A stretch of DNA of 19,895 bases. Source: an uncultured Eubacteriales bacterium. GTDB taxonomy: Bacteria > Bacillota > Clostridia > Christensenellales > Borkfalkiaceae. The notes below the pieces were generated by a model, which made no database searches, was not told the DNA's origin, and saw only the letters and a list, made by a program, of their open reading frames with translations. Shown piece after piece: positions 1-6,819 of this stretch (the first letter of the stretch is position 1; every line of letters begins with the position of its first letter). A program made the translations under genes and the position numbers. The stretch covers positions 1 to 19,895 of the forward strand of contig URMT01000022.1 of NCBI GenBank assembly GCA_900549005.1, written 5' to 3'.

Positions 1-178
1 AACGTTTGCAAGGCGGGTTTCCCGCCGCCGCAAGACACAATTTGCTGCGGTAGCAGGCTCACCAAAGGGGGAATTGCCCCGATTATATAAAATGAGAGCC
101 TCAAAAAATCGGGGCAAGGGGGAGCTGGCTCCCCAAAAAATCACGAAAATTTTACTGCGACACCAGCAGTAAAATTTT
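1..178. other. Leader with successive inverted repeats upstream of the GXGXG gene
   Basis: No gene is visible here. The stretch is a chain of inverted repeats: GGCGGG/CCCGCC near 13-27, TTGCCCCGAT (74-83) with ATCGGGGCAA (108-117), GGGGAGC/GCTCCCC near 120-135, and the 13-bp stem at 146-178. It could be a transcribed leader, the 3' trailer of a gene left of the window, or inserted repeats. I see no match to a riboswitch class I know and no clear -35/-10 pair for the gene at 197. Confidence 0.45.
146..178 (+). repeat. Perfect 13-bp hairpin just before the GXGXG gene's ribosome-binding site
   Basis: AAAATTTTACTGC (146-158) pairs with GCAGTAAAATTTT (166-178) around the loop GACACCA. With one bulge at 145 the stem continues through CAC/GTG (142-144 and 179-181) and ends directly at the AAGAGG ribosome-binding site (182-187). 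In mRNA it could affect ribosome access or protect the 5' end. An effect on translation is inference. Confidence 0.55.
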
Positions 179-196
179 GTGAAGAGGTTATTTTTT

Positions 197-925
197 ATGG
201 AAATCAACGTAGACGAAAACGTTCACTTTCAGGCACTCAACAGAATAGTGCGCGAAAGCAAAGATTCAGACATAACCATAAGCGGCTGCGTAGGCCAGCG
301 CTACATCGCCGACGGGCTTTCGGGCAAGCGAATAGTAATCAACGGCGTTCCCGGCAACGCGCTCGGCGCGTATATGAACGGCTGCGAAGTAATCGTCCAC
401 GGCAACGTGCAGGAGGCCACGGGCGATACTATGAACGGCGGCAAAATAATCGTGTACGGCAGCGCGGGCGACGCCACGGGCTACGCTATGCGCGGCGGCA
501 GAATTTATATCCGCGACAACACTGGATATCGCGCGGGCATTCATATGAAGGCATATATGGACTTCAAACCCGCAATCGTCATCGGCGGCAGGGCGGGCTC
601 CTTCCTCGGCGAATATCAGGCGGGCGGCGTGATAGTAGTGCTCGGGCAGAATACCGACGGGCTTCCCATAATAAACAACTTCTGCGGCACGGGTATGCAC
701 GGCGGAGTTATGTATCTGCGGTGCGACAACATTCCCCGTTCCCTTCCCCGCCAGATAGCGACGGAGCGCAAATGGGGCGCAGATATAGCCGAACTATGCG
801 AGCTTGTGCGCGACTGGTGCAACTATTTCCCCGAATACGACGCCGAAAAACTGCTTGCCCACAACTTCTTCGTTCTCACGCCCAACAGCGCCAACCCGTA
901 TAAGCAGATGTATACGAACAACTAA
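197..925 (+). CDS. Stand-alone GXGXG-domain protein (glutamate synthase alpha-subunit C-terminal domain)
   Basis: A 242-residue protein that is almost entirely one GXGXG right-handed beta-helix domain. It shows repeated turns of the form Gx(2)Gx(3)GxxMxGGxIxVxGxxG: GVPGNALGAYMNG, GNVQEATGDTMNGG, GSAGDATGYAMRGG, then IGGRAGSFLGEYQAGG. In ordinary GltB this domain closes the C-terminus of the large glutamate synthase subunit, which transfers glutamine amide nitrogen to 2-oxoglutarate. In archaea and many clostridia it is a separate polypeptide, and the fold is shared with formylmethanofuran dehydrogenase subunit C. The glutaminase and FMN-domain partners are not in the window and may lie to the left. 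I chose the ATG at 197 because AAGAGG (182-187) is nine bases upstream; the in-frame GTG at 179 has no such site. The family is clear; the exact complex is inferred. Confidence 0.88.
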   Translation: MEINVDENVHFQALNRIVRESKDSDITISGCVGQRYIADGLSGKRIVINGVPGNALGAYMNGCEVIVHGNVQEATGDTMNGGKIIVYGSAGDATGYAMRGGRIYIRDNTGYRAGIHMKAYMDFKPAIVIGGRAGSFLGEYQAGGVIVVLGQNTDGLPIINNFCGTGMHGGVMYLRCDNIPRSLPRQIATERKWGADIAELCELVRDWCNYFPEYDAEKLLAHNFFVLTPNSANPYKQMYTNN

Positions 926-931
926 AAGAGT

Positions 932-973
932 TCACGAATTTTTCGTGCGGGCCGCGCCCGAAAAATTCCGTGA
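932..973. terminator. Hairpin after the GXGXG gene, possible (bidirectional) terminator
   Basis: GAATTTTTCG (936-945) pairs with CGAAAAATTC (959-968), and TCAC/GTGA extend the stem past one bulged C. It begins seven bases after the stop codon. On the plus strand no U-run follows. On the minus strand CTCTTTTAGTTGTT follows, so it fits somewhat better as the end of a leftward transcript. A second hairpin, GAGAAAC-taa-GTTTCTC, lies at 978-994, and GGCGGCAT/ATGCCGCC at 996-1035. Confidence 0.45.
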
Positions 974-1097
974 GATTGAGAAACTAAGTTTCTCTGGCGG
1001 CATAGTTAAGGGCCCACTATTATAGAAATGCCGCCATTCACTTTAAGTAGAGCCTGCTTTCGCAGCAAATGCTGTCGCGCTGGCGCAGGGACGAATG

Positions 1098-1256
1098 AGC
1101 CATTTCATAGCACAACGGACACCCGTTGTGCGTGGCGAAATGAGATGAGCAAACGCATATGAAGGCGTTTGCGGTGCCCGCGTGAGCAAAGCGCTACTCT
1201 GCCGAGGCTCCCGAAGGGAAACGGCAGATGCTGCAAGTTGTTTACCTTATTGCAGC
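1098..1256 (+). repeat. Structured repeat family, copy A
   Basis: Shares with copies B and C, in the same order: a GG-ACAC-CC hairpin (1110-1131), the linker GGCGAAATGAG...GAGC, a hairpin with loop ATATGAAG (1149-1172), CGGTGCCC, and a hairpin with a GTTGTTTACC loop (1230-1256). Compared with B it carries an extra CTGCCG/CGGCAG hairpin (1199-1227) between the last two. Stem sequences differ from B and C but remain paired. Confidence 0.65.
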
Positions 1257-1283
1257 CGAGACCCCTGCTTGCAACTTAATTTT

Positions 1284-1312
1284 ATTATATAGCGTAATTT
1301 TTGCTATGTCAA
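1284..1312 (-). promoter_or_regulatory. Perfect consensus sigma-A promoter (TTGACA-17-TATAAT)
   Basis: On the minus strand TTGACA (1307-1312) and TATAAT (1284-1289) are separated by exactly 17 bases (1290-1306). Both hexamers match the consensus fully. Transcription would start near 1277 and run leftwards into the hairpin block, away from uvrA2, which ends upstream at 1372. No protein start follows, so an RNA product is the simplest reading. Confidence 0.7.
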
Positions 1313-1371
1313 TTATATTATGCAGATAAATTTTTACATATTCGGTAAAAACCTGCGGGGTCTTTATTGAA

Positions 1372-3858
1372 TTATATAAACTTGCCGGTTATGCTTAAAG
1401 GGCAGGCGGCAATCTGCCCGGGAGTTCCGCACGCAACTATCCTGCCGCCCGCGTCCCCGCCGCCGGGGCCCATATCTATCACATAGTCGGCATTCCTTAT
1501 CACGTCGAGGTCGTGTTCTATCACCACTACGGTGGCGCCGTGGTCAATCAGCGTCTGGAACACGCCCGCAAGCGTCTTTACGTCGAGCGGGTGCAGGCCG
1601 ATAGTAGGTTCGTCGAACACGAATACGCTGCCCTGTTGCGCCCTGCCCATCTCGCTGGCGAGTTTAAGCCTCTGCGCCTCGCCGCCCGAAAGCCCCGGCG
1701 TCTCTTCGCCGAGGGTAAGGTATCCCAGCCCCAGCGCCTCCAACACTTCAAGCCTTGCGCGCACCGCGCCCAGGTCGCGGCAGCAGTCCGCCGCCGTGTG
1801 CACGTCCATTGACATAAGGTCGGGCAGAGAATACCTGCCGCCGCTCTTCGGGCTGTAAGTCACCCTGCGCGCGTCCGATGAGTAGCGCGTGCCGCGGCAT
1901 TCGGGGCAAGGAATGTCCACGTCGGGCAAAAACTGCACGTCGAGGCTGATTTCGCCCGTGCCGTCGCAGACGGGACAGCGCAGTTTGCCCGTATTGTAAG
2001 AAAAGTCGCCCGCCTTGTAACCGAGCGCCTTGGCTTCGGCCGTGCGGGCAAAAATTTTGCGCAGTTCGTCGTGCACGTTTGCGTAAGTGGCCACGGTGGA
2101 GCGCACGTTTATGCCTATGGGAGTGGCGTCGATAAGTTTTACCTGCTCTATTCCCTCCGCCTCTATACCGCGCACGTGCGCGGGCCGCTTAGCGCCCTTT
2201 ATCCGGCTTTCCAACGCGGGAATGAGGCTTTCGAGTATCAACGTCGTTTTACCCGAGCCCGAAACGCCCGTAACCACCGTAAGCCTGCCCTTGGGTATAT
2301 CGGCTTCGAGCGGTTTTACGGTGTGAATTGCGCCCGTTGACAGGCGGATATGCCCGAACGAAAACATATCCTTTTCTTCTGCGCGCGTGCGCAGTACGTT
2401 CTTTGCGCCCTCGCGGAGGAAGGGGCCTATTCTGGAACGGCTGTCGCCCGTAAGCTCCTTTACCGTGCCCTGCGCAATCACCGTGCCGCCGTCGGCGCCC
2501 GCCCCGGGGCCCATTTCGATTACCCAGTCGGAGACGCCGAGAATCTGCGTGTCGTGGTCTACGAGCACTATGGAGTTGCCGTCGGCAATCAAATCGCGCA
2601 TCACGCCGACGAGGCCGACTATGTTTGAAGGGTGCAGACCTATCGAAGGTTCGTCGAGCACGTACAGAACGCCCGTAGTTCTGTTGCGCACCGCGCGCGC
2701 GAGCTGCATACGCTGGCGTTCGCCAGTGGAGAGCGTGGCCGAGGCCCTGTCCAGCGAGAGGTATTCCAGACCCAAATCTATCAGCCGCCGCGCCGCCGTG
2801 CGGAAGGACTGGCAGATGCTTTCTGCCATCGGCCTCATCTCTTCGGGCAGGCCGGCGGGGACGCCGTCCACCCAGGCAGAGAGGTCTTTGAGGGTCATTT
2901 TGCACGCTTCGGCGAGGTTTATGCCGCGAAGGAGCGGTTTGCGGGCGCGGGCAGAAAGGCGCGTGCCGCCGCACGCAGGGCAGACCTCCTGCTTCAAAAA
3001 TTTTTCCACGCGCTTCATACCGCTTTCGTCCTTCACCTTTGAAAGGGCGTTTTTAACGGTATATACCGCATTGAAGTACGTAAAATCGAGCTCGGCAAGT
3101 TCGTTGGTGTTCTTTGAATGGTAGATAATGTGCTTCTTTTCGGCAGGGCCGTTGAAAACTATGTCCCTCTCCCTTTCCGTAAGCTGATTGAACGGCACGT
3201 CGGTGCGCACGCCCATCGCCCTGCAAACGTCTATCATTATCGCCCACATCAGCGAATTCCAGGGCGCTACGGCGCCCTGTTCTATGGTAAGGCTTTCGTC
3301 GGGGACGAGGGTATCCATATCAACGGCGCTCACCACGCCCGTGCCGCCGCATTCGGGGCAGGCGCCCTGACTGTTGAAGGCAAGTTCCTCTGCCGAGGGC
3401 GCGTAAAATTTTTCGCCGCAGACGGGGCAGACGAGCTCCTGTCCCGCCGCCACAGCTAAGGTGGGTGCGAGGTAGTGCCCGTTGGGACAGCAATGGTTTG
3501 CGAGACGGGAATACATAAGGCGCAGACTGTTTAAAAGTTCGCTGCCCGTGCCGAATGTGCTGCGTATGCCCGGAACGGCGGGGCGCTGGTGCAGCGCGAG
3601 CGCGGCGGGAACGTAGAGTATTTCGTCCACGTCGGCCCCGGCCGCCTGAGTCATACGGCGGCGGGTGTAAGTTGACAGCGATTCGAGGTACCTGCGCGAA
3701 CCTTCGGCGTAGAGCACGCCGAGCGCGAGCGAAGATTTGCCCGAACCCGAGACGCCCGCAATGCCGACTATTTTGTTGAGCGGCACGTCTGCATCAATAT
3801 TTTTGAGGTTGTGAACGCGGGCGCCGCGTATTTCTATTTTATCCGGTCTGTTGTCCAT
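1372..3858 (-). CDS. Class II UvrA (UvrA2-type dual ABC ATPase)
   Basis: An 828-residue dual-ABC ATPase of the UvrA family, which senses damaged DNA as a dimer. ABC1: Walker A GVSGSGKS (35-42), signature LSTGERQR (from 376), Walker B LYVLDEP (398-404). ABC2: Walker A GVSGSGKT (531-538), signature LSGGEAQR (from 723), Walker B VFVFDEP (745-751). Zinc pairs sit at C144/C147 with C167/C170, C293/C296, and C628/C631 with C651/C654. It is roughly 110 residues shorter than the usual UvrA of about 940. The gap falls between NHCCPNG (121-127) and the CPVCG pair at 144, where the UvrB-binding domain normally lies. That is the hallmark of UvrA2 paralogues, which are linked to resistance to DNA-binding drugs rather than core excision repair. 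The ATG is preceded by AAAGGAG (3867-3873) eight bases away. No partner gene is adjacent. Confidence 0.9.
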   Translation of the reverse strand: MDNRPDKIEIRGARVHNLKNIDADVPLNKIVGIAGVSGSGKSSLALGVLYAEGSRRYLESLSTYTRRRMTQAAGADVDEILYVPAALALHQRPAVPGIRSTFGTGSELLNSLRLMYSRLANHCCPNGHYLAPTLAVAAGQELVCPVCGEKFYAPSAEELAFNSQGACPECGGTGVVSAVDMDTLVPDESLTIEQGAVAPWNSLMWAIMIDVCRAMGVRTDVPFNQLTERERDIVFNGPAEKKHIIYHSKNTNELAELDFTYFNAVYTVKNALSKVKDESGMKRVEKFLKQEVCPACGGTRLSARARKPLLRGINLAEACKMTLKDLSAWVDGVPAGLPEEMRPMAESICQSFRTAARRLIDLGLEYLSLDRASATLSTGERQRMQLARAVRNRTTGVLYVLDEPSIGLHPSNIVGLVGVMRDLIADGNSIVLVDHDTQILGVSDWVIEMGPGAGADGGTVIAQGTVKELTGDSRSRIGPFLREGAKNVLRTRAEEKDMFSFGHIRLSTGAIHTVKPLEADIPKGRLTVVTGVSGSGKTTLILESLIPALESRIKGAKRPAHVRGIEAEGIEQVKLIDATPIGINVRSTVATYANVHDELRKIFARTAEAKALGYKAGDFSYNTGKLRCPVCDGTGEISLDVQFLPDVDIPCPECRGTRYSSDARRVTYSPKSGGRYSLPDLMSMDVHTAADCCRDLGAVRARLEVLEALGLGYLTLGEETPGLSGGEAQRLKLASEMGRAQQGSVFVFDEPTIGLHPLDVKTLAGVFQTLIDHGATVVVIEHDLDVIRNADYVIDMGPGGGDAGGRIVACGTPGQIAACPLSITGKFI

Positions 3859-3880
3859 AGCACATTCTCCTTTGACCCTA

Positions 3881-4284
3881 TACTGTAAGGGATTAATACG
3901 AACCTGATTTAAAGCGGGGATATCGCGACAATAGCTGTGTTAAACCCCTTGAACGTGCCACCGGGCACGCCCTGCGGGCTTTGCCTTGCTCTTGTACGCA
4001 ATCTGCCCGCTTTAAATTGCTTTGCACCTTTAAACAGCGCATTTTGCGTTGAATTGGCGCGACAGACGAAGCGGCAATACCCACTGCGGTATTGCAATGA
4101 GGATGAACGCCAAGGCAGCGAAAGTCGGAGCCTTGAATTCTCAAAACAGCGGACACCCGCTGTTTTGCAAGGCGAGATGAGTGAGCGCATATGTGGGCGC
4201 GAACGGTGACCGAGCAAGGCGGTTTATTCACTGCTCGCCTTGCGAGAGCGTTTAAAGGCTGGTTCGTTTTATTCCCTTACAGTA
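3881..4284. mobile_element. 404-bp MITE-like element with imperfect terminal inverted repeats and TA ends
   Basis: The left end TACTGTAAGGGATTAATACG and the inverted right end TACTGTAAGGGAATAAAACG agree in 17 of 20 bases. Similarity continues through GAACC and TTTAAA, to about 33 bases in all. With TA taken as the duplicated target, the element proper is CTG...CAG (3883-4282), like non-autonomous relatives of IS630/Tc1-mariner elements. The assignment to that group is inference. It contains no convincing gene. It holds several hairpins: CGTGCC-accg-GGCACG (3954-3969), GCAATACC/GGTATTGC (4074-4095), and repeat copy B. It fills the gap between uvrA2 and the M32 gene and touches both. Confidence 0.62.
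4130..4243 (+). repeat. Structured repeat family, copy B (inside the 404-bp element)
   Basis: Order: GCCTTG/CAAGGC outer stem (4130-4135 with 4168-4173), CAAAACAGCGG-acac-CCGCTGTTTTG (4142-4167), linker GGCGAGATGAGTGAGC, GCGC-atatgtgg-GCGC (4185-4200), GAACGGTGACC, then GCAAGGC (4214-4220) and GCCTTGC (4237-4243) around a 16-base loop that starts GGTTTATT. This is the most complete copy in the window. Confidence 0.7.
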
Positions 4285-5791
4285 TGCCGCACAATTCGGA
4301 ATACTTATTCTTCAAATAATTTATATAGTAATGCGGGTCGAACGGCGCGCCGCAGGCGCCTTCGAAAATTTCTGCGGGGTCTTTGGAAGAGCCGTATTTG
4401 TGTATCTTATTTTTGAGCCACGCCGCAATCTTGCCTACGTTTTCCTCGCCCATAGCGGAATACACGTCGAAATCTTTGCCCATAGCGTCGAGTATCTGCG
4501 CAGCATACGCAGAACCAAGAGCGTATGTGGGGAAATATCCTATGTTGCCGCCGTACCAGTGCATATCCTGCACCACCCCCTTTCCCGCGTCGGGCACGTC
4601 AAGCCCCAGATATTCCTTATACTTAGCGTTCCAGACCTCCTCCGCATTTTCTTCGTCCACCGTTCCTTCAAACATAGCTTTTTCCATTTCGTAACGGATA
4701 AGCACGTGCAGGGGATATGTAAGCTCGTCTGCCTCGGTGCGGATAAAGCCCGCTTCGGCGTGGTTTATGTAATGCACGAAGTCGTCGCACGTGACCCCTT
4801 CCAGCTCCTCTTTGAAGATATCTTTGAGTACGGGGAAGTGCCTCTGCCAGAACTGCCTGCTTCTGCCCACGTTATTTTCGAAGAAGCGCGACTGGCTTTC
4901 GTGCAAGGCCATAGACGCTCCGCCGCCCGACATCGTATTCTGCAAGTCGTCTGAAACCTGCAATTCGTAAAGGGCGTGTCCCATCTCGTGTATGGCGCTG
5001 AAAATGGCGCTTGCAAGGTCGTTTTCGTAGTAATGGTTAGTGATGCGCACGTCGCAGTTGCCGTTGTTGTTGGTGTAAGGGTGCTCGCTTTCGCCCATCT
5101 TTGTTTTATTTTTGTCGAACAGCATCACTTCGCCCAGATATTCGCAGAATTTTTTCTGCTTTTCTATGGAGAATTTGCGCGTTCTGAAAGCGGGGTGTAC
5201 GGGCTTCTGCGAATCGAGCACGCGCCTTATGAAGGGCACAAGCTCGCGCTTTATCAGCCCGAAAAATTCGTCGTATTTTTTGGCGGTCATACCCTTTTCG
5301 TATTCGTCTAAAAGCACGTCGTAGCCCTTCAATTCGTCGGTCTGCTCCCACTCGGCATATTTGCGGTTATAGGAGATTATGCTCTTCAAATACGGCTTTA
5401 CGGGCGCGAAGCTGCCCGAAGTTTTGGCCTCGACAAATTTTACGGGATAACATTCAAGCAATACGTTCTGATAAGCAAGGTACTCCTCCTTGGGAATTTT
5501 TGCCAGCTTGTCGGTATCCCTCTTTACACCCTCTATCTCGTGCCGCAAAACGGGGTCGAGGTCGGCGCGGTTTTCATACAGAGTATTTATGCTGTTCATA
5601 TATTTTTTGCCCGTGCGCAGCTCGTACTCCATTGCCGAAAGCTCTACGAGCTGTCCGTTGCGGTAGGGCTTTGCCGCGGGAGGCATACTCTCTTCCTCCC
5701 AGCCGTTAAGAAATAAGGCAAGGCCAAGGGCACGGAGCCTGCGGTTGACCTCTTCGTATGTCTTTTTTGCACGCTTTGCCGTATTGTTCAT
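4277..5791 (-). CDS. M32-family metallocarboxypeptidase (thermostable carboxypeptidase Taq type)
   Basis: A 504-residue zinc carboxypeptidase that removes C-terminal residues from peptides in the cytoplasm. It is full length for family M32. The zinc site is H268-E-M-G-H272 with the third ligand in HESQSR (297-302). The other family signatures are DVRITNHY (247-254), RTEADELTYPLH (351-362) and GYFPTYALGS (418-427). There is no signal peptide. AAAAGGAG lies about nine bases before the ATG. The promoter is TTGCGC-17-TATAAT with an extended -10 (5826-5854). Its final leucine codon CTG and its TAA stop lie inside the right terminal repeat of the 404-bp element, so the C-terminus ...ELCGIL may have been re-cut by the insertion. 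The function is firm for the family; substrates are not predictable. Confidence 0.95.
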   Translation of the reverse strand: MNNTAKRAKKTYEEVNRRLRALGLALFLNGWEEESMPPAAKPYRNGQLVELSAMEYELRTGKKYMNSINTLYENRADLDPVLRHEIEGVKRDTDKLAKIPKEEYLAYQNVLLECYPVKFVEAKTSGSFAPVKPYLKSIISYNRKYAEWEQTDELKGYDVLLDEYEKGMTAKKYDEFFGLIKRELVPFIRRVLDSQKPVHPAFRTRKFSIEKQKKFCEYLGEVMLFDKNKTKMGESEHPYTNNNGNCDVRITNHYYENDLASAIFSAIHEMGHALYELQVSDDLQNTMSGGGASMALHESQSRFFENNVGRSRQFWQRHFPVLKDIFKEELEGVTCDDFVHYINHAEAGFIRTEADELTYPLHVLIRYEMEKAMFEGTVDEENAEEVWNAKYKEYLGLDVPDAGKGVVQDMHWYGGNIGYFPTYALGSAYAAQILDAMGKDFDVYSAMGEENVGKIAAWLKNKIHKYGSSKDPAEIFEGACGAPFDPHYYINYLKNKYSELCGIL

Positions 5792-5825
5792 TGCAGCAAT
5801 TCTCCTTTTAAAAATTTCAGTTTAA

Positions 5826-5854
5826 ATTATATCACCGCAACGGGCCGCGCGCAA
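5826..5854 (-). promoter_or_regulatory. Promoter of the M32 carboxypeptidase gene
   Basis: On the minus strand TTGCGC (5849-5854), a 17-base spacer and TATAAT (5826-5831), with TGA before the -10 making an extended -10 (TGnTATAAT). It lies 34 bases upstream of the ATG. Confidence 0.7.
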
Positions 5855-5891
5855 GTAAAATTTTTAAAGCCTGCGTAAAGTCCGCATCGGC

Positions 5892-5920
5892 TTGAACTTC
5901 GGGTGAATTTTTGGTATAAT
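5892..5920 (+). promoter_or_regulatory. Promoter of the DUF1349 gene
   Basis: TTGAAC (5892-5897), a 17-base spacer, and TATAAT (5915-5920) preceded by TGG, an extended -10. The start would be near 5927, giving a very short leader before the AAGGTG site and the ATG at 5943. It is divergent from the M32 promoter; the two -10 elements are about 84 bases apart. Confidence 0.75.
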
Positions 5921-5942
5921 ACAAAAAAAGATAAGGTGATTT

Positions 5943-6563
5943 ATGAAAGAGCTTGATTTTTTAAACAGAAAATGGGTATGGACGAGGGAGACCCGCGGCT
6001 TTGCCGCGGAGGACGGTAAAATATCCGTCGTCACGGCGCCGCACACCGACCTGTGGCAGCGCACCTACTACCACTTCCGCAACGACAGCGCGCCCGTGTT
6101 GCAGACGGCGACCGACGAAAAATATTTTTCGTTCACGGTAAGGGCGCGGTTTGAAGGCAGGCAACGCTTTGACCAGTGCGGCGTGGTTGCCTACTTCGAC
6201 AGCGAAAACTGGATAAAGGCTTCGTGCGAGTACGAAGACGGCATCTTTCAGCACCTTGGCAGCGTTGTGACGGTGAACGGATATTCCGACTGGGCGACCA
6301 CCGCCATTGACGGCAGGGTGAAAGAGGTCTGGTACAGGCTTAGCCGCAGGGAGGACGACTTTTGTGTAGAGTGTTCTTTCGACGGCGTAAAGTTCACGCA
6401 GATGCGCATCTGCCATATGCCGAAGGCCACGGGCAAAGTTCCGTTCGGCATATATGCGTGCAGTCCCGAAGATTCCTCCTTTAAAGCGACTTTCGATAAA
6501 TTTGAAATCGGCGAATGTAAATGGACGGCGCACGTCGGCCAGCCGCCCGACGAAGAAGTATAA
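5943..6563 (+). CDS. DUF1349-family protein (concanavalin-like beta-sandwich)
   Basis: A 206-residue soluble protein without signal peptide or membrane segment. It fits DUF1349 (regulation of enolase 1/yeast ROT1-like, concanavalin-type fold) in length and pattern. Visible features are the N-terminal FLNRKWVWTRE, DLWQRTYYHF (49-ish), FDQCGVVAYFDSENWIKASCEYEDG in the middle, SVVTVNGYSDWATT, WYRLSRREDDF, CSFDGVKFTQMRICH and a C-terminal PFGIYACSPEDSSFKATFDKFEI. The conserved aromatic and Asp/Glu residues suggest sugar binding, but no catalytic function is established for the family. The start is supported by AAGGTG nine bases upstream and by the extended -10 promoter. It is a single-gene unit ended by the 20-bp hairpin at 6638-6681. 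Confidence 0.85.
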   Translation: MKELDFLNRKWVWTRETRGFAAEDGKISVVTAPHTDLWQRTYYHFRNDSAPVLQTATDEKYFSFTVRARFEGRQRFDQCGVVAYFDSENWIKASCEYEDGIFQHLGSVVTVNGYSDWATTAIDGRVKEVWYRLSRREDDFCVECSFDGVKFTQMRICHMPKATGKVPFGIYACSPEDSSFKATFDKFEIGECKWTAHVGQPPDEEV

Positions 6564-6637
6564 ATTTTTGCGCGATTTTACATAAATTATTCCACGCATA
6601 GTACTGCACAATCTATTTGTTAATTGATTTCTGATAA

Positions 6638-6681
6638 GTAAACAGCTGGGGCAGAAGAAAACTTCTGCCCCAGCTGTTTAC
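6638..6681 (+). terminator. Intrinsic terminator, perfect 20-bp stem
   Basis: The arm 6638-6657 is perfectly complementary to 6662-6681 with an AAAA loop, then ACTATTTTTATC follows on the plus strand. It lies about 75 bases after the DUF1349 stop. The minus strand lacks a clear U-run, though the hairpin may also stop the convergent surface operon. The rest of 6564-6819 holds only a weak CCTGT/ACAGG hairpin (6701-6715). Confidence 0.7.
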
Positions 6682-6819
6682 ACTATTTTTATCCCCATAC
6701 CCTGTAAAAAACAGGCTTGATGAACTATACAATCTTACCCGACGATTTTTAAGTCGAACGCCGCCTTTGTTTTCAGCAGGTAAATATGCGATTACTTTAT
6801 TTACCCCCTTTTATTCAGT

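Larger units (their letters stand above)
930..1277 (-). ncRNA. Candidate structured non-coding RNA driven by a consensus promoter
   Basis: No reading frame of note exists between 926 and 1371, but a perfect sigma-A promoter (1284-1312, minus) points into this block. It would start RNA near 1277. Read leftwards the RNA would form GCTGCAA/TTGCAGC (1230-1256), CTGCCG/CGGCAG (1199-1227) containing a C(UUCG)G tetraloop, GCAAACGC/GCGTTTGC (1149-1172), GCACAACGG/CCGTTGTGC (1110-1131), GGCGGCAT/ATGCCGCC (996-1035), and a final hairpin at 932-973 followed by a short U-rich stretch. The UUCG loop exists only in the minus-strand reading, which supports this orientation. I compared it mentally with RNase P RNA, tmRNA, SRP RNA and 6S RNA and found no match. 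The 3' end is a guess, and the RNA's existence is inferred. Confidence 0.5.

Noticed and set aside
1..178. Known riboswitch upstream of the glutamate-synthase-like gene
   Set aside because: I see stems but none of the conserved glutamine, glycine or other riboswitch core sequences I know.
926..1280. CRISPR array
   Set aside because: The repeated features are hairpins of differing sequence; there are no regular direct repeats with spacers.
926..1371. RNase P RNA, tmRNA, SRP RNA or 6S RNA
   Set aside because: None of the conserved sequence blocks I remember for these RNAs is present in either orientation, so the block is left as an unnamed candidate.
2387..3124. 245-codon open frame antisense to uvrA2
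   Set aside because: Composition is Ser/Arg-rich noise opposite a conserved ABC ATPase gene, with no ribosome-binding site or recognisable domain.
3893..4231. Open frames of 90-112 codons inside the 404-bp element, including a possible transposase remnant
   Set aside because: They are compositionally random, overlap each other on both strands, and contain hairpins; no DDE or HTH pattern is visible.
4331..4954. 207-codon open frame antisense to the M32 gene
   Set aside because: Fully inside a well-supported peptidase gene on the other strand, no initiation signal, no known motif.
5961..6611. 216-codon open frame antisense to the DUF1349 gene
   Set aside because: Mirror of a gene with its own promoter and terminator; the protein is Ala/Arg/Val-rich without domains.
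6638..6681. The 20-bp perfect hairpin as a mobile-element end
   Set aside because: A four-base loop and following U-rich tract fit an intrinsic terminator; no second copy or internal cargo exists.
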